Shown: piece after piece, positions 1 to 7,155 of the stretch | Layout: the number at the start of each line of letters is the position of its first letter | Numbering within the stretch: the first letter of the stretch is position 1 | Virus record (IMG/VR): IMGVR_UViG_3300049893_000997 | Span: 1 to 54,267 of that record | From: a virus | Length of the DNA stretch: 54,267 nt | Reading direction: 5' to 3' (one strand) | Position numbers and translations under genes: made by a program | The notes under the pieces: generated by a model | What the model saw: the letters and a program-made list of their open reading frames with translations, nothing else | The model's database searches: none | What the model was told of the DNA's origin: nothing

Positions 1-155
1 GCACTGGTGCGGGTCTGGATCGTATACCAGTTCCCGCTGGAATCCTGCCAGAAGCCGTCGCGGGGAATCCCCGCCGCGTCCATAGCGGCGAACAAGGCCG
101 CCGCGTTCTGAACCCAAACCGTTTCACGGACCACAAACTCGACTTCGCCTCTCAT
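1..155 (-). CDS. Partial GC-rich hypothetical protein (N-terminal 51 codons)
   Basis: An open leftward frame starts at ATG 155 and runs off the left edge of the window. A good ribosome binding site (GGAG, seven bases before the ATG) supports the start. The visible peptide begins MRGEVEFVVRETVWVQNAAA and continues with a Gly/Trp/Asp-rich stretch. I do not recognise a family. Codon use is strongly GC-biased (GCG, GCC, GGG, CGC), unlike every gene from position 471 onward. It may belong to host DNA, to a recently acquired module, or to a different molecule joined during assembly. The frame and RBS look genuine; the function is unknown. Confidence 0.5.
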   Translation of the reverse strand, partial: MRGEVEFVVRETVWVQNAAALFAAMDAAGIPRDGFWQDSSGNWYTIQTRTS

Positions 156-470
156 GGGATCGCTCCAAGGTACCGGGGGGAATCCGAAAGGCTTCCCGTT
201 GCCCGATGGAAGAAAGGTAGTCGGGAGGGGGGAACCGGGTCAAGAGGGGAAAAAAAGATTGTTCGTAAACCCTTGTGGGCAAACGACTTACGTCGAATTT
301 TCGTCCGGACGGGACACTTGGGATCGTGAGAATCGGGAGGGGGTTTTCCATTCTGGCCGCAGGGGGTTTCGGAGGCCCGCCCAACCTCGGGGGGTTCACA
401 CTCAATACCCAAATTCCCCCAAAATGTATCGCCCGTATTCCGCTGCTATAACCGCCCCATCATGACTCTT
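156..470. other. GC-rich intergenic stretch and composition boundary
   Basis: No convincing gene lies here. The plus strand is purine-rich, with several G runs between about 174 and 270. Reading leftward, a TTGACC near 238 followed by TACCTT could be a promoter for the gene starting at 155, but this is weak. Frames that happen to be open in this stretch have low-complexity Arg/Gly/Pro translations and no RBS. Composition drops to that of the phage genes at roughly 440-470, so this is the likely junction or boundary. Confidence 0.45.
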
Positions 471-893
471 TTATTCCGAAGGGGCTAGTATAGCTGCCCA
501 AGGCTCTATGCCTTTGCGTATTCTGCCGCGAAGAGTTTCGTAATTTACCTCGCAACGCGGATCACGACTCCATTCTGCTATAGTTTTGCTTTCACCAAAG
601 CAGTCTACGAACACATTATCCGTGCGGTTATTCGCGTTCTGTAAGTAGTCAATGATTCGCAAATTGTCGCGGGTATTGTTTAACCTATTACGATCTTTAT
701 GGTCCACTATCATTTCCGGATCACTAACGTCCATGATGTAGCGGTGCATTCGCACTTCCTTATAGTTAATCTTTGCAAGAGCATAACCATCACGGTAGTA
801 CCAGCTATATTTCATTACTCGCGGGTAGTCTTCGGGGCTAACTAAGGCCCATTTGCCCGCGGCATTTAGTCCGTTAAGCTTAATTTGTAACAT
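471..893 (-). CDS. HNH endonuclease (homing type) with C-terminal DNA-binding segment
   Basis: This 140-residue protein is a small free-standing HNH nuclease. Residues about 18-55 match the N-terminal part common to phage HNH homing enzymes (SPEDYPRVMKYSWYYRDGYA, then MHRYIM). The catalytic ββα-metal core follows as VDHKDRNRLNNTRDNLRI, with the His and Asn positions present. The C-terminal 35 residues (KTIAEWSRD, then YETLRGRIRKG) resemble the small helix-turn-helix modules that follow such nucleases. ATG 893 has a strong RBS (AGGAG, five bases upstream). It is transcribed away from the packaging operon and sits at the edge of the phage-like DNA. Its role is probably that of a selfish mobile gene, with a packaging role less likely. 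Confidence 0.8.
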   Translation of the reverse strand: MLQIKLNGLNAAGKWALVSPEDYPRVMKYSWYYRDGYALAKINYKEVRMHRYIMDVSDPEMIVDHKDRNRLNNTRDNLRIIDYLQNANNRTDNVFVDCFGESKTIAEWSRDPRCEVNYETLRGRIRKGIEPWAAILAPSE

Positions 894-912
894 CTTTTCT
901 CCTACATTGGGG

Positions 913-918
913 TATAAT
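913..918 (+). promoter_or_regulatory. Candidate -10 box of the rightward operon
   Basis: A perfect TATAAT lies between the leftward HNH gene and the first rightward genes. No good -35 hexamer sits 16-18 bases upstream and there is no extended -10 TG, so only its position and the exact -10 match support it. Confidence 0.25.
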
Positions 919-960
919 ATCGTGTAAACTTTCCTTTTACAGATCGTGAGCGAAGCGAAC

Positions 961-1107
961 GTGAAAATAATACCATCAAGCGGAATATCAGTTGCGGTTC
1001 AAAAAGAACTGCTCGTACCAGACCCAGTTAATATCGCCAAGGGCGTAGAAATTATTCAAAATGCAACCAACTCCGGACCAGCAACAAACGATACTAAAAG
1101 TGATTGA
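961..1107 (+). CDS. Possible small protein at the head of the packaging operon
   Basis: A 48-codon frame starts at GTG 961 (alternatively GTG 946) and ends at TGA 1107. The peptide begins MKIIPSSGISVAVQKELLVP and has ordinary composition. It overlaps the start of the next gene by 47 bases, which would allow translational coupling to a gene that has no clear RBS of its own. Its own RBS is weak and I recognise no family, so it may be a chance open frame. Confidence 0.3.
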   Translation: MKIIPSSGISVAVQKELLVPDPVNIAKGVEIIQNATNSGPATNDTKSD

Positions 1108-1555
1108 CCGCATAGCACCTCGTTATGTTTTTGGTTATTATGAGTTAGAAGATATCAAACAAGAGTCATACATTATATGCCTAGATGCTATAAGTAAGTA
1201 TGATCAAAAACGGCCTTTTGAAAATTTTATCAGCAAGCACCTATCCAATAGATTAAAGACCCTTATTAGGGATAAATATTCCCGCAGTAAAACCGAATCA
1301 GAAAAACACCAAAAATTAAATCAGAACAAAAAAAATCTGATGGATCTTAAAGGGTGTACCGATCAACAATCTTTATTGGACGATAACGCTATAGACCGAT
1401 TAGCAACTCAAGAAGCTATGGAATTGCTTATGGAAAAGCTTTCGCCCGCGATGAGAAATAATTTCTTCCGGCTTGCTAACGGAGTTCCAATTCAATCCGC
1501 GAAAAAGATCGCACTATTCAAACGAGTAAAGGAGATATTGGGTGAAGACTGGTAG
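1061..1555 (+). CDS. Sigma-70 region 2-like protein
   Basis: This 164-residue protein contains the core of sigma region 2, the part that contacts core RNA polymerase and the -10 element. Residues about 27-72 read YELEDIKQESYIICLDAI, then KYDQKRPFENFISKHLSNRL, then KTLIRDKY; this is the familiar 'DL.QE....l..A...Yd....F..yi...l.n.l....R' pattern. A Lys/Asn-rich linker follows. The C-terminal 50 residues are helical but show no clear region 4 helix-turn-helix. The protein may be a minimal phage sigma factor for late or structural genes, or a sigma-derived protein with another role. ATG 1061 lacks a good RBS. The next gene overlaps its end by 14 bases. Confidence 0.65.
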   Translation: MQPTPDQQQTILKVIDRIAPRYVFGYYELEDIKQESYIICLDAISKYDQKRPFENFISKHLSNRLKTLIRDKYSRSKTESEKHQKLNQNKKNLMDLKGCTDQQSLLDDNAIDRLATQEAMELLMEKLSPAMRNNFFRLANGVPIQSAKKIALFKRVKEILGEDW

Positions 1556-2333
1556 ACTAAGCCGCGAAGAGTGGGAATATATTGACGCAAAAGCGGATAT
1601 TTTAAGTCCGGAAAAAATTGCAGAAAATTTACAACGATCTATCGAGCCGGTTCTTAATCATCTAAAGAAGATTGGCAAGGTGGTTAACAAGCACGAATCT
1701 TTTGTGGTTCAGGCAGAGTATGATATCAAATCCCGGCCATATTGGAAAGAATTAAAATCGCAATTTTCCGAAGAAGAGTTGGAACTATTTCTTTACCATT
1801 GGAAGCAAATTATTGCCCAGTTTCGTAAAGATGTTCTTGCCACAGAAGAATTGCAGATTGTTGATACCATAAAGCTGGAGGTGTTGATGAACCGGGCTTT
1901 ACGCGAACAGCAGCAGTCTATGGAAAGGGTACGCACTTTAGAAACAGAAATAGAATTGGAAAAGAGCAGAGATTCTGACCAACAGGATAAGGAAATGATT
2001 TTTAACTTGGAAAGACAAATTGCTAGTTTAAGGGCGGCTAAAGAATCCTTGTCCCGAGAATTCAAAGACTTACAAACCAAAAAAGCGGCCATGTATAAAG
2101 ACCTTAAAGCCACCCGCGAACAACGTATTGAAAAGTTAGAAAGCAACAAGCAAACATTAGCATCTCTAGTTAATCAAATACTAAGAGATCCGGACTTTTA
2201 CGAACAAGAAGGTAAAGCTTTAGAAAAAATGAGACTCGCTATAGAAAAGGAAAAGGAGAGGCTATCAGATTATCATTCATACGCGGATGGTAGTCTAGAT
2301 CAACCATTTTTAACACCAGACACAGTAAAGTGA
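1542..2333 (+). CDS. Coiled-coil protein, candidate small terminase subunit
   Basis: This 263-residue protein starts at GTG 1542 behind an excellent RBS (AAAGGAG, seven bases). Residues about 5-45 look like a small DNA-binding helical domain (LSREEWEYIDAKADILSPEK, then two more helices ending HLKKIG). Residues about 105-215 form a long charged coiled coil with heptad-like Leu/Ile spacing. An N-terminal DNA-binding domain followed by an oligomerising coiled coil, a few genes upstream of the large terminase, is what a small terminase (DNA-recognition subunit) can look like. I see no sequence signature that proves it. A general DNA-binding scaffold protein is the alternative. Confidence 0.4.
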   Translation: MKTGRLSREEWEYIDAKADILSPEKIAENLQRSIEPVLNHLKKIGKVVNKHESFVVQAEYDIKSRPYWKELKSQFSEEELELFLYHWKQIIAQFRKDVLATEELQIVDTIKLEVLMNRALREQQQSMERVRTLETEIELEKSRDSDQQDKEMIFNLERQIASLRAAKESLSREFKDLQTKKAAMYKDLKATREQRIEKLESNKQTLASLVNQILRDPDFYEQEGKALEKMRLAIEKEKERLSDYHSYADGSLDQPFLTPDTVK

Positions 2334-2340
2334 GGGATTT

Positions 2341-3498
2341 ATGGGATGTTGTTCGGGAAAATGCAAGCAGACTTCATTTACTTTAAGAGAAGATGTTAGC
2401 GTATGTGATACTAGGAATACAGCGATTATAACCGGCGTAACCGGTCAGGATGGTTCCCATCTGGCAGACTTTCTTTTATCGAAAAACTATCGCGTAATTG
2501 GTCTAGTTAGAAGAGTCTCTACTGATAATACTCAACGAATCAAACATCTAATCGATCACCCTAATTTTGAACTATTTGAGGGAGACGTAACCGACTATTC
2601 TAGCGTAACCAAACTGCTTCTTAAACGCGGTCGTAGACCGGTAGAAATCTACAACCTCGCGGCACAATCTCATGTTGGCATTTCTTTTAAACAGCCCGGA
2701 TTAACATGGGATGTTACCGCTAAGGGAGCTTTAAATATTTTGCAGGCCATAGTGGATCTTAATCTAACCAATGTTGTGCGGTTCTATCAAGCAAGTAGTA
2801 GCGAAATGTTTGGTAAGCATTATGACGTTAAGGACGGCGTAAAATTTCAAAATGAAACAACAAGGTTTTTACCGCAAAGTCCGTATGCTATTGCCAAGTG
2901 TGCCGCACACGAAGCGGTAAGAATATACCGCGAAGCATATGGGATTCATGCTAGTGCGGGAATATTATTCAATCATGAAGGTCCGCGAAGGGGTGAGAAT
3001 TTTGTTACCCGAAAAATTACTAAATGGATTGGCGAATTTGTAAGATGGAAAAATGCAATAGATAGTCAACAACATGATTATACTTCTGATCCAAACTTTC
3101 TATTAAAACTATCACCGGTTTCTTTGGGCGGAAGTGGCAATATTACTGATAAATTTCCAAAGCTACGTCTGGGGAATCTTGAAGCATTTAGAGATTGGGG
3201 GTACGTAGGAGATTACGTGGAAGCCATGTGGATGATGTTACAGCAGGATAAGCCTGACGATTATGTTATCTGCACCGGTGAGACTCATACGATTCGGGAG
3301 TTCTTAGACGTAGCATTCAATCTAGTTGGCATAAATGATTGGTCACAATATGTAGTGCAAGACCCGCAATTTTATCGCCCTGCGGAAGTCGATTATCTTA
3401 TGGGTGATAATAGTAAGGCTAGGAATAAACTTGGATGGCAACCAAAAACCTCTTTTCAAGAGCTTGTAAAAATGATGGTAGATAATGATTTACAATGA
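2341..3498 (+). CDS. gmd: GDP-mannose 4,6-dehydratase
   Basis: This is an extended short-chain dehydrogenase that converts GDP-mannose to GDP-4-keto-6-deoxymannose, the precursor of GDP-fucose, GDP-rhamnose and GDP-perosamine. The Rossmann dinucleotide motif GVTGQDG lies at residues 32-38. The catalytic set is S153 and E155 in ASSSEMFG, plus Y182 and K186 in SPYAIAK. The family signatures FNHEGPRRGENFVTRKIT and RDWGYVGDYVEAMW are also present. At 385 residues it is slightly longer than usual because of a 25-residue N-terminal extension with four cysteines (C3, C4, C8, C22). No internal Met could replace the ATG at 2341, which has a GAGGG RBS. It sits among packaging genes and presumably supplies the glycosyltransferases encoded at 47-53 kb. 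Confidence 0.92.
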   Translation: MGCCSGKCKQTSFTLREDVSVCDTRNTAIITGVTGQDGSHLADFLLSKNYRVIGLVRRVSTDNTQRIKHLIDHPNFELFEGDVTDYSSVTKLLLKRGRRPVEIYNLAAQSHVGISFKQPGLTWDVTAKGALNILQAIVDLNLTNVVRFYQASSSEMFGKHYDVKDGVKFQNETTRFLPQSPYAIAKCAAHEAVRIYREAYGIHASAGILFNHEGPRRGENFVTRKITKWIGEFVRWKNAIDSQQHDYTSDPNFLLKLSPVSLGGSGNITDKFPKLRLGNLEAFRDWGYVGDYVEAMWMMLQQDKPDDYVICTGETHTIREFLDVAFNLVGINDWSQYVVQDPQFYRPAEVDYLMGDNSKARNKLGWQPKTSFQELVKMMVDNDLQ

Positions 3499-3746
3499 AT
3501 ACATACACGGTCATTGTTGACATGACATCTATTTTGCCTCATCTAAAAAAGGCTAAATTTCAACTTCATGAATTTAATAAAGAGTCTCCGGTTCTTGAGA
3601 TAGAGGCCAATGATCCTGATGATGCGTGTTATATTGCATATAAAAAACTGTATGATTTGTTATCAGAGCAAGTACAGAAAAAAGACCGGGAAGCATTACA
3701 AGATTTCAAACATGATTTTCGAATAATTAATGCTATCAAATCATGA
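3495..3746 (+). CDS. Small hypothetical protein
   Basis: This 83-residue protein is not recognised. It starts with an ATGA overlap on the dehydratase stop codon and ends with an ATGA overlap on the next gene, so it is translationally coupled on both sides, which argues that it is real. The sequence is acidic and mixed αβ in appearance (MNTYTVIVDMTSILPHLKKA, then a segment rich in Asp/Ala/Tyr, then a basic helix). The middle ANDPDDACYIAYKKLYDLL resembles the DpdA..A..a. helix of small phage proteins that modify or bind short peptides, but that is only a resemblance. No cysteine clusters or membrane segments are seen. Confidence 0.6.
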   Translation: MNTYTVIVDMTSILPHLKKAKFQLHEFNKESPVLEIEANDPDDACYIAYKKLYDLLSEQVQKKDREALQDFKHDFRIINAIKS

Positions 3747-4015
3747 GAAACTATGATGATCCGGTATATAAGGATGTCCGCAAAAAAGTATTAGACAGAG
3801 ACAATCACCAATGTCAGTTTCCAGAATGTGGAAAAAAGAAAAGACTGCATGTGCATCATATTATACCATGGAGCAAAGCGGCATATTTACGGTTTGACAT
3901 GTCCAATTTAATTACGTTATGCTATCAGTGCCATGAATCAATTAAGGATATGGAACACATATACCAGTCTATCTTTATGAAGATAGTTAGAGATAATGAA
4001 AATAATAAGAGATAG
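3743..4015 (+). CDS. HNH endonuclease (zinc-ribbon type)
   Basis: This 90-residue HNH nuclease carries paired zinc ligands C24/C29 and C60/C63, the catalytic histidine pair H38-H39 in VHHIIPWSKA, and N55 in SNLITLC. This is the compact bacterial and phage form (HNH with CxxxxC and CxxCH). Members of this family encoded next to the large terminase can be required for packaging-associated DNA cleavage (as known for HK97 gp74), and this copy lies two genes upstream of the ClpP-like and terminase genes. It overlaps its neighbours at both ends (ATGA upstream, 20 bases downstream). A homing nuclease is the alternative. Confidence 0.85.
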   Translation: MRNYDDPVYKDVRKKVLDRDNHQCQFPECGKKKRLHVHHIIPWSKAAYLRFDMSNLITLCYQCHESIKDMEHIYQSIFMKIVRDNENNKR

Positions 4016-4460
4016 TCGAGAACGCAACGGATGGAATTTTCCATTGCTTGATGCGGAAATTATCACACGCAAATTAGATTGTGGAGATTATACTACGGAT
4101 CTACTAGAAAACTTTGTGGTAATAGAACGCAAGGCCACGGCCACAGAAATTGCGAATAATCTAGGAAAAAGAACCGCCAAGGCTAGGTTCTATAGAGAGT
4201 TTGACCGGATGCAAACTTTAAGAAAAGCGTATATAGTGTGCGAATTCCCCGAGTCTAGAGTATACGAATTTCCTAAAAATTCTGGCATGACTCCTTTTCA
4301 GATATCCAAAGTAAAACTGAATGGTAATTATATTCGTAAACTAATGTTCCAAATAGAAAAAGACTATCCGAATATTGAGATTGTATTTTGCAATAATCGT
4401 GATGAGGCGGAAAGTTTCACATATGATATTCTTAGTTTTTGGGAGAAAGAATTAACATGA
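3996..4460 (+). CDS. ERCC4-type nuclease
   Basis: This 154-residue protein has the ERCC4/XPF nuclease fold signature: D6 and R8 in IIRDSRERN, the GDY motif at 30-32, and E44-R45-K46 in VVIERKATATE. These residues form the metal-dependent active site. XPF-family nucleases cut branched or flap structures near single/double-strand junctions. In a phage a stand-alone ERCC4 domain would fit processing of replication or recombination intermediates before packaging. No helix-hairpin-helix partner domain is visible. It overlaps the HNH gene upstream by 20 bases and its stop overlaps the next start (ATGA). Confidence 0.82.
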   Translation: MKIIRDSRERNGWNFPLLDAEIITRKLDCGDYTTDLLENFVVIERKATATEIANNLGKRTAKARFYREFDRMQTLRKAYIVCEFPESRVYEFPKNSGMTPFQISKVKLNGNYIRKLMFQIEKDYPNIEIVFCNNRDEAESFTYDILSFWEKELT

Positions 4461-5092
4461 GAAACGTAGATAAAGAATTACTACACGATATTCATAACTA
4501 TAGTGCTAATCTTGCTAGCCGGGAAATATTTCTACACAACACATTAATGAGTGATGACAATCAAAATCCGGGCGTGGAATACAAAATGGCGAATGCGTTT
4601 ATTAAGAACATTCGCATTTTAGAGGGTCGGTCACAAGAACCCATTAAGATTCATATGCAAAGTATTGGTGGCGAATGGGCAGACGGTATGGCGATTTATG
4701 ATGCGATAGCAATGTGCAAATCGTATGTGACCATTGTAGTATACGGTCAGGCCGAGTCAATGAGTAGCATTATATTACAGGCCGCGGACCAAAGACTCAT
4801 GACCCCAAACGCCTATTTTATGGCCCATTATGGCTCTACTGAAATTAGTACAGACTATCTAAGTGCAATGAATTGGGCTGATTTTGAACGAAAAATGGCA
4901 GAGACTATGTTTGACATTTACGCTAAACGCTGCGTGGATGGTAAATTCTTCTTTGATAAATTCGGCAAGAAACCAAGCGATAAACAGGTCAAGCAATTCT
5001 TAGTTAATAAACTAAAGTCCGGAGATTGGTATCTTAGTGCGGAAGAGGCCGTTTATTATGGATTCGCAGACGGGGTAATTAATTCATGGTGA
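4457..5092 (+). CDS. ClpP-like serine protease
   Basis: This protein has the ClpP/crotonase fold. The glycine-rich strand and oxyanion region is MQSIGGEWADGMAIYDAI. The catalytic nucleophile is S101 in GQAESMSSI, the histidine is H124 in FMAHYG, and the likely acid is D190 in SGDWYLSAEEA. The C-terminal YLSAEEAVYYGFADGVI is a typical ClpP ending. I chose ATG 4457 over an in-frame ATG at 4439 because it overlaps the upstream stop (ATGA) and has GGGAG eight to ten bases ahead; the protein is then 211 residues. Phage ClpP-like proteins often act as head-maturation proteases. Here a second, assemblin-like protease lies at 9286, so the role may differ. Confidence 0.85.
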   Translation: MRNVDKELLHDIHNYSANLASREIFLHNTLMSDDNQNPGVEYKMANAFIKNIRILEGRSQEPIKIHMQSIGGEWADGMAIYDAIAMCKSYVTIVVYGQAESMSSIILQAADQRLMTPNAYFMAHYGSTEISTDYLSAMNWADFERKMAETMFDIYAKRCVDGKFFFDKFGKKPSDKQVKQFLVNKLKSGDWYLSAEEAVYYGFADGVINSW

Positions 5093-7080
5093 AGAACATT
5101 CAAGAACTTAATAATGCTTGGTTAAACCTAAACGTGGATGAGAAATATATCATCAATCCTCTAGATAGACTAAAGACAGATGATCCTGAAGAGTTCTATA
5201 AGCGGTTTACTTGTCTGTTAATGAACCCAGATTACCTCACTTTTATCTGTAAGCATTTACTAAATATAGACTTACTGCCGATGCAAGCTTTGGTTCTAAG
5301 AGAAATGTGGAATAGAAAATTCCCCATGCTTGTTGCAACCCGAGGATGGGGAAAAACCTTCTTATTATCATTATACTGTATACTACGAGCGGCCCTTATT
5401 CCTAACAGAAAAATTGTGGTGGTAGGAGCAGCATTTAGGCAAAGTAAGTATCTTCATGATTACATGGAGAATATATGGAAAAATGCACCGATTCTAAGAG
5501 ATATGTGTGACAGCAACAGTGGCCCCAGACGCGATGTTGATATGTGTAAGTTAACAATTAACGGCAGCACCATTTCGGCGTTGCCTATCGGTGACGGTCA
5601 AAAAATTCGTGGACAGCGAGCAAACGATATAATTGCGGATGAATTTGCGAGCATGTCCAGGGAAGTTTTTGAGAACGTAATCGCTGGTTTCGCGGCGGTT
5701 TCGGCCTCCCCCGTTGATAATGTAAAGAGATTGGCTATGGAGGAGAAGGCAAAGGAGATGGGCATCGACACCTCTTTTCTTTACCAGAATAAAAGCACTT
5801 TTAATACAGCAAAATCCAATCAAATTATTATCTCTGGAACCGCATATTATGATTTTAATCATTTTGCGGAATATTGGAAAAGATGGAAAACTATCATAGA
5901 AACTAAAGGCGATCCAAGAGCCATATCCAACAATGTCTTTAATGGTGAGCCGATACCAGATTCGTTTAAATGGGATGACTATTGTATTATTCGAATTCCA
6001 GTAGAATTAGTTCCCAGGGGTTTTATGGACGAAGGCCAGATTGCCAGATCCAAAGCCACAATCCATAACGGTATTTATCTTATGGAATTTGGAGCAGTAT
6101 TTACAAAAGATAGCCAAGGTTTCTTTAAGAGAAGCCTAATTGAATCATGTGTTGGAACAGAAAATAAACCGATTAGTGTATCTAGTGGAGATATTTATTT
6201 TGATCCATTATTAAGAGGAAGAAAACTTGAAAAATATGTAATGGCTATCGACCCGGCATCAGAAGTGGACAATTTTAGTATTGTTATTTTAGAGGTTCAC
6301 CCCGACCACAGAAGGGTTGTTCATTGCTGGACCACAACCAGAAAAGATCATACGGAGCGAGTAAAGAAGGGCTTGACAAAGGAGAACAATTTTTATAGCT
6401 ATTGTGCTAGGAAGATTAGAGAGTTAATGAATCTATTTCCAATAGTGCATATCGCTATGGATGCCCAAGGCGGCGGTTATTCTGTGGCAGAAGCCCTACA
6501 TGATAATAATCAGTTGCAGCCCGGAGAAATTGCTATTTGGCCTATTATTGACGAAGAGAAACCGCAGCCATCGGACGATCAACCCGGTTTGCATATTTTA
6601 GAAATGTGTCAATTTGCCAAATACGATTGGTATTCTGATGCAAACCATGGGCTCAGAAAAGATCTAGAAGATAAAATTTTACTATTTCCTAGATTTGATC
6701 CGATCACAATTGGTTTATCTATAGAAGAAGACAAAGCAAATAATAGACTTTATGATACTCTAGAAGACTGTGTTCTAGAAATTGAAGAACTTAAAAATGA
6801 ACTTTCTCTGATAGAGGTTAGCGAAAGCGTTAACGGAAGAATGAGATGGGACACACCGGAAATAAAAATTGGGGTTGGTAGAAAACAGCGTATGAGAAAA
6901 GATAGATATTCCGCATTGGTTATGGCAAATATGGCGGCTAGGAGCATGAACTTTGAAGAAAAGCAAATGACCTACCAAGGCTATGGTGGATTTGCTTCTA
7001 GGAGCAATAATACCAAGGGTGACGGTGCGACATTTACTGGACCAAATTGGTTTACTTCAAAAATGGATAACCTATACTAA
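5086..7080 (+). CDS. terL: Terminase large subunit (packaging ATPase and nuclease)
   Basis: This 664-residue motor protein pumps DNA into the prohead and cuts it. The Walker A motif is ATRGWGKTF (K90-T91). Walker B is IIADEFASM (D185-E186). A coupling-motif candidate follows in QIIISGTAYYD. The RNase H-like nuclease domain starts with D389 in MAIDPASEVDNFS and continues with D459 in IAMDAQGGGYS. A long insertion before the C-terminus is charged. The gene overlaps the ClpP-like gene (ATGGTGA), so the upstream nucleases, the protease and the terminase form one coupled unit. A 75-base spacer to the portal gene follows. Confidence 0.95.
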   Translation: MVKNIQELNNAWLNLNVDEKYIINPLDRLKTDDPEEFYKRFTCLLMNPDYLTFICKHLLNIDLLPMQALVLREMWNRKFPMLVATRGWGKTFLLSLYCILRAALIPNRKIVVVGAAFRQSKYLHDYMENIWKNAPILRDMCDSNSGPRRDVDMCKLTINGSTISALPIGDGQKIRGQRANDIIADEFASMSREVFENVIAGFAAVSASPVDNVKRLAMEEKAKEMGIDTSFLYQNKSTFNTAKSNQIIISGTAYYDFNHFAEYWKRWKTIIETKGDPRAISNNVFNGEPIPDSFKWDDYCIIRIPVELVPRGFMDEGQIARSKATIHNGIYLMEFGAVFTKDSQGFFKRSLIESCVGTENKPISVSSGDIYFDPLLRGRKLEKYVMAIDPASEVDNFSIVILEVHPDHRRVVHCWTTTRKDHTERVKKGLTKENNFYSYCARKIRELMNLFPIVHIAMDAQGGGYSVAEALHDNNQLQPGEIAIWPIIDEEKPQPSDDQPGLHILEMCQFAKYDWYSDANHGLRKDLEDKILLFPRFDPITIGLSIEEDKANNRLYDTLEDCVLEIEELKNELSLIEVSESVNGRMRWDTPEIKIGVGRKQRMRKDRYSALVMANMAARSMNFEEKQMTYQGYGGFASRSNNTKGDGATFTGPNWFTSKMDNLY

Positions 7081-7084
7081 ACTC

Positions 7085-7104
7085 TTTGGAGTATACTAGA
7101 TTGA
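7085..7104 (+). promoter_or_regulatory. Repeated intergenic motif, candidate late promoter (copy 1)
   Basis: TTTGGAGTATACTAGATTGA lies between the terminase and portal genes. It matches the element at 17314-17333 at 16 of 20 positions, including the unbroken core TGGAGTATA. Both copies sit in short gaps on the same strand ahead of structural genes. It could be recognised by a phage-encoded sigma-like factor; no -35 partner is obvious. Confidence 0.3.
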
Positions 7105-7155
7105 TGAATCGTATTGTATTCCCACCGCATTCTGATTGTTAATAAGGATTAATTT

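Noticed and set aside
154-465. Open rightward frame of about 100 codons in the GC-rich left end
   Set aside because: The translation is rich in Gly/Arg/Pro without structure, there is no RBS, and it opposes the better supported leftward gene starting at 155.
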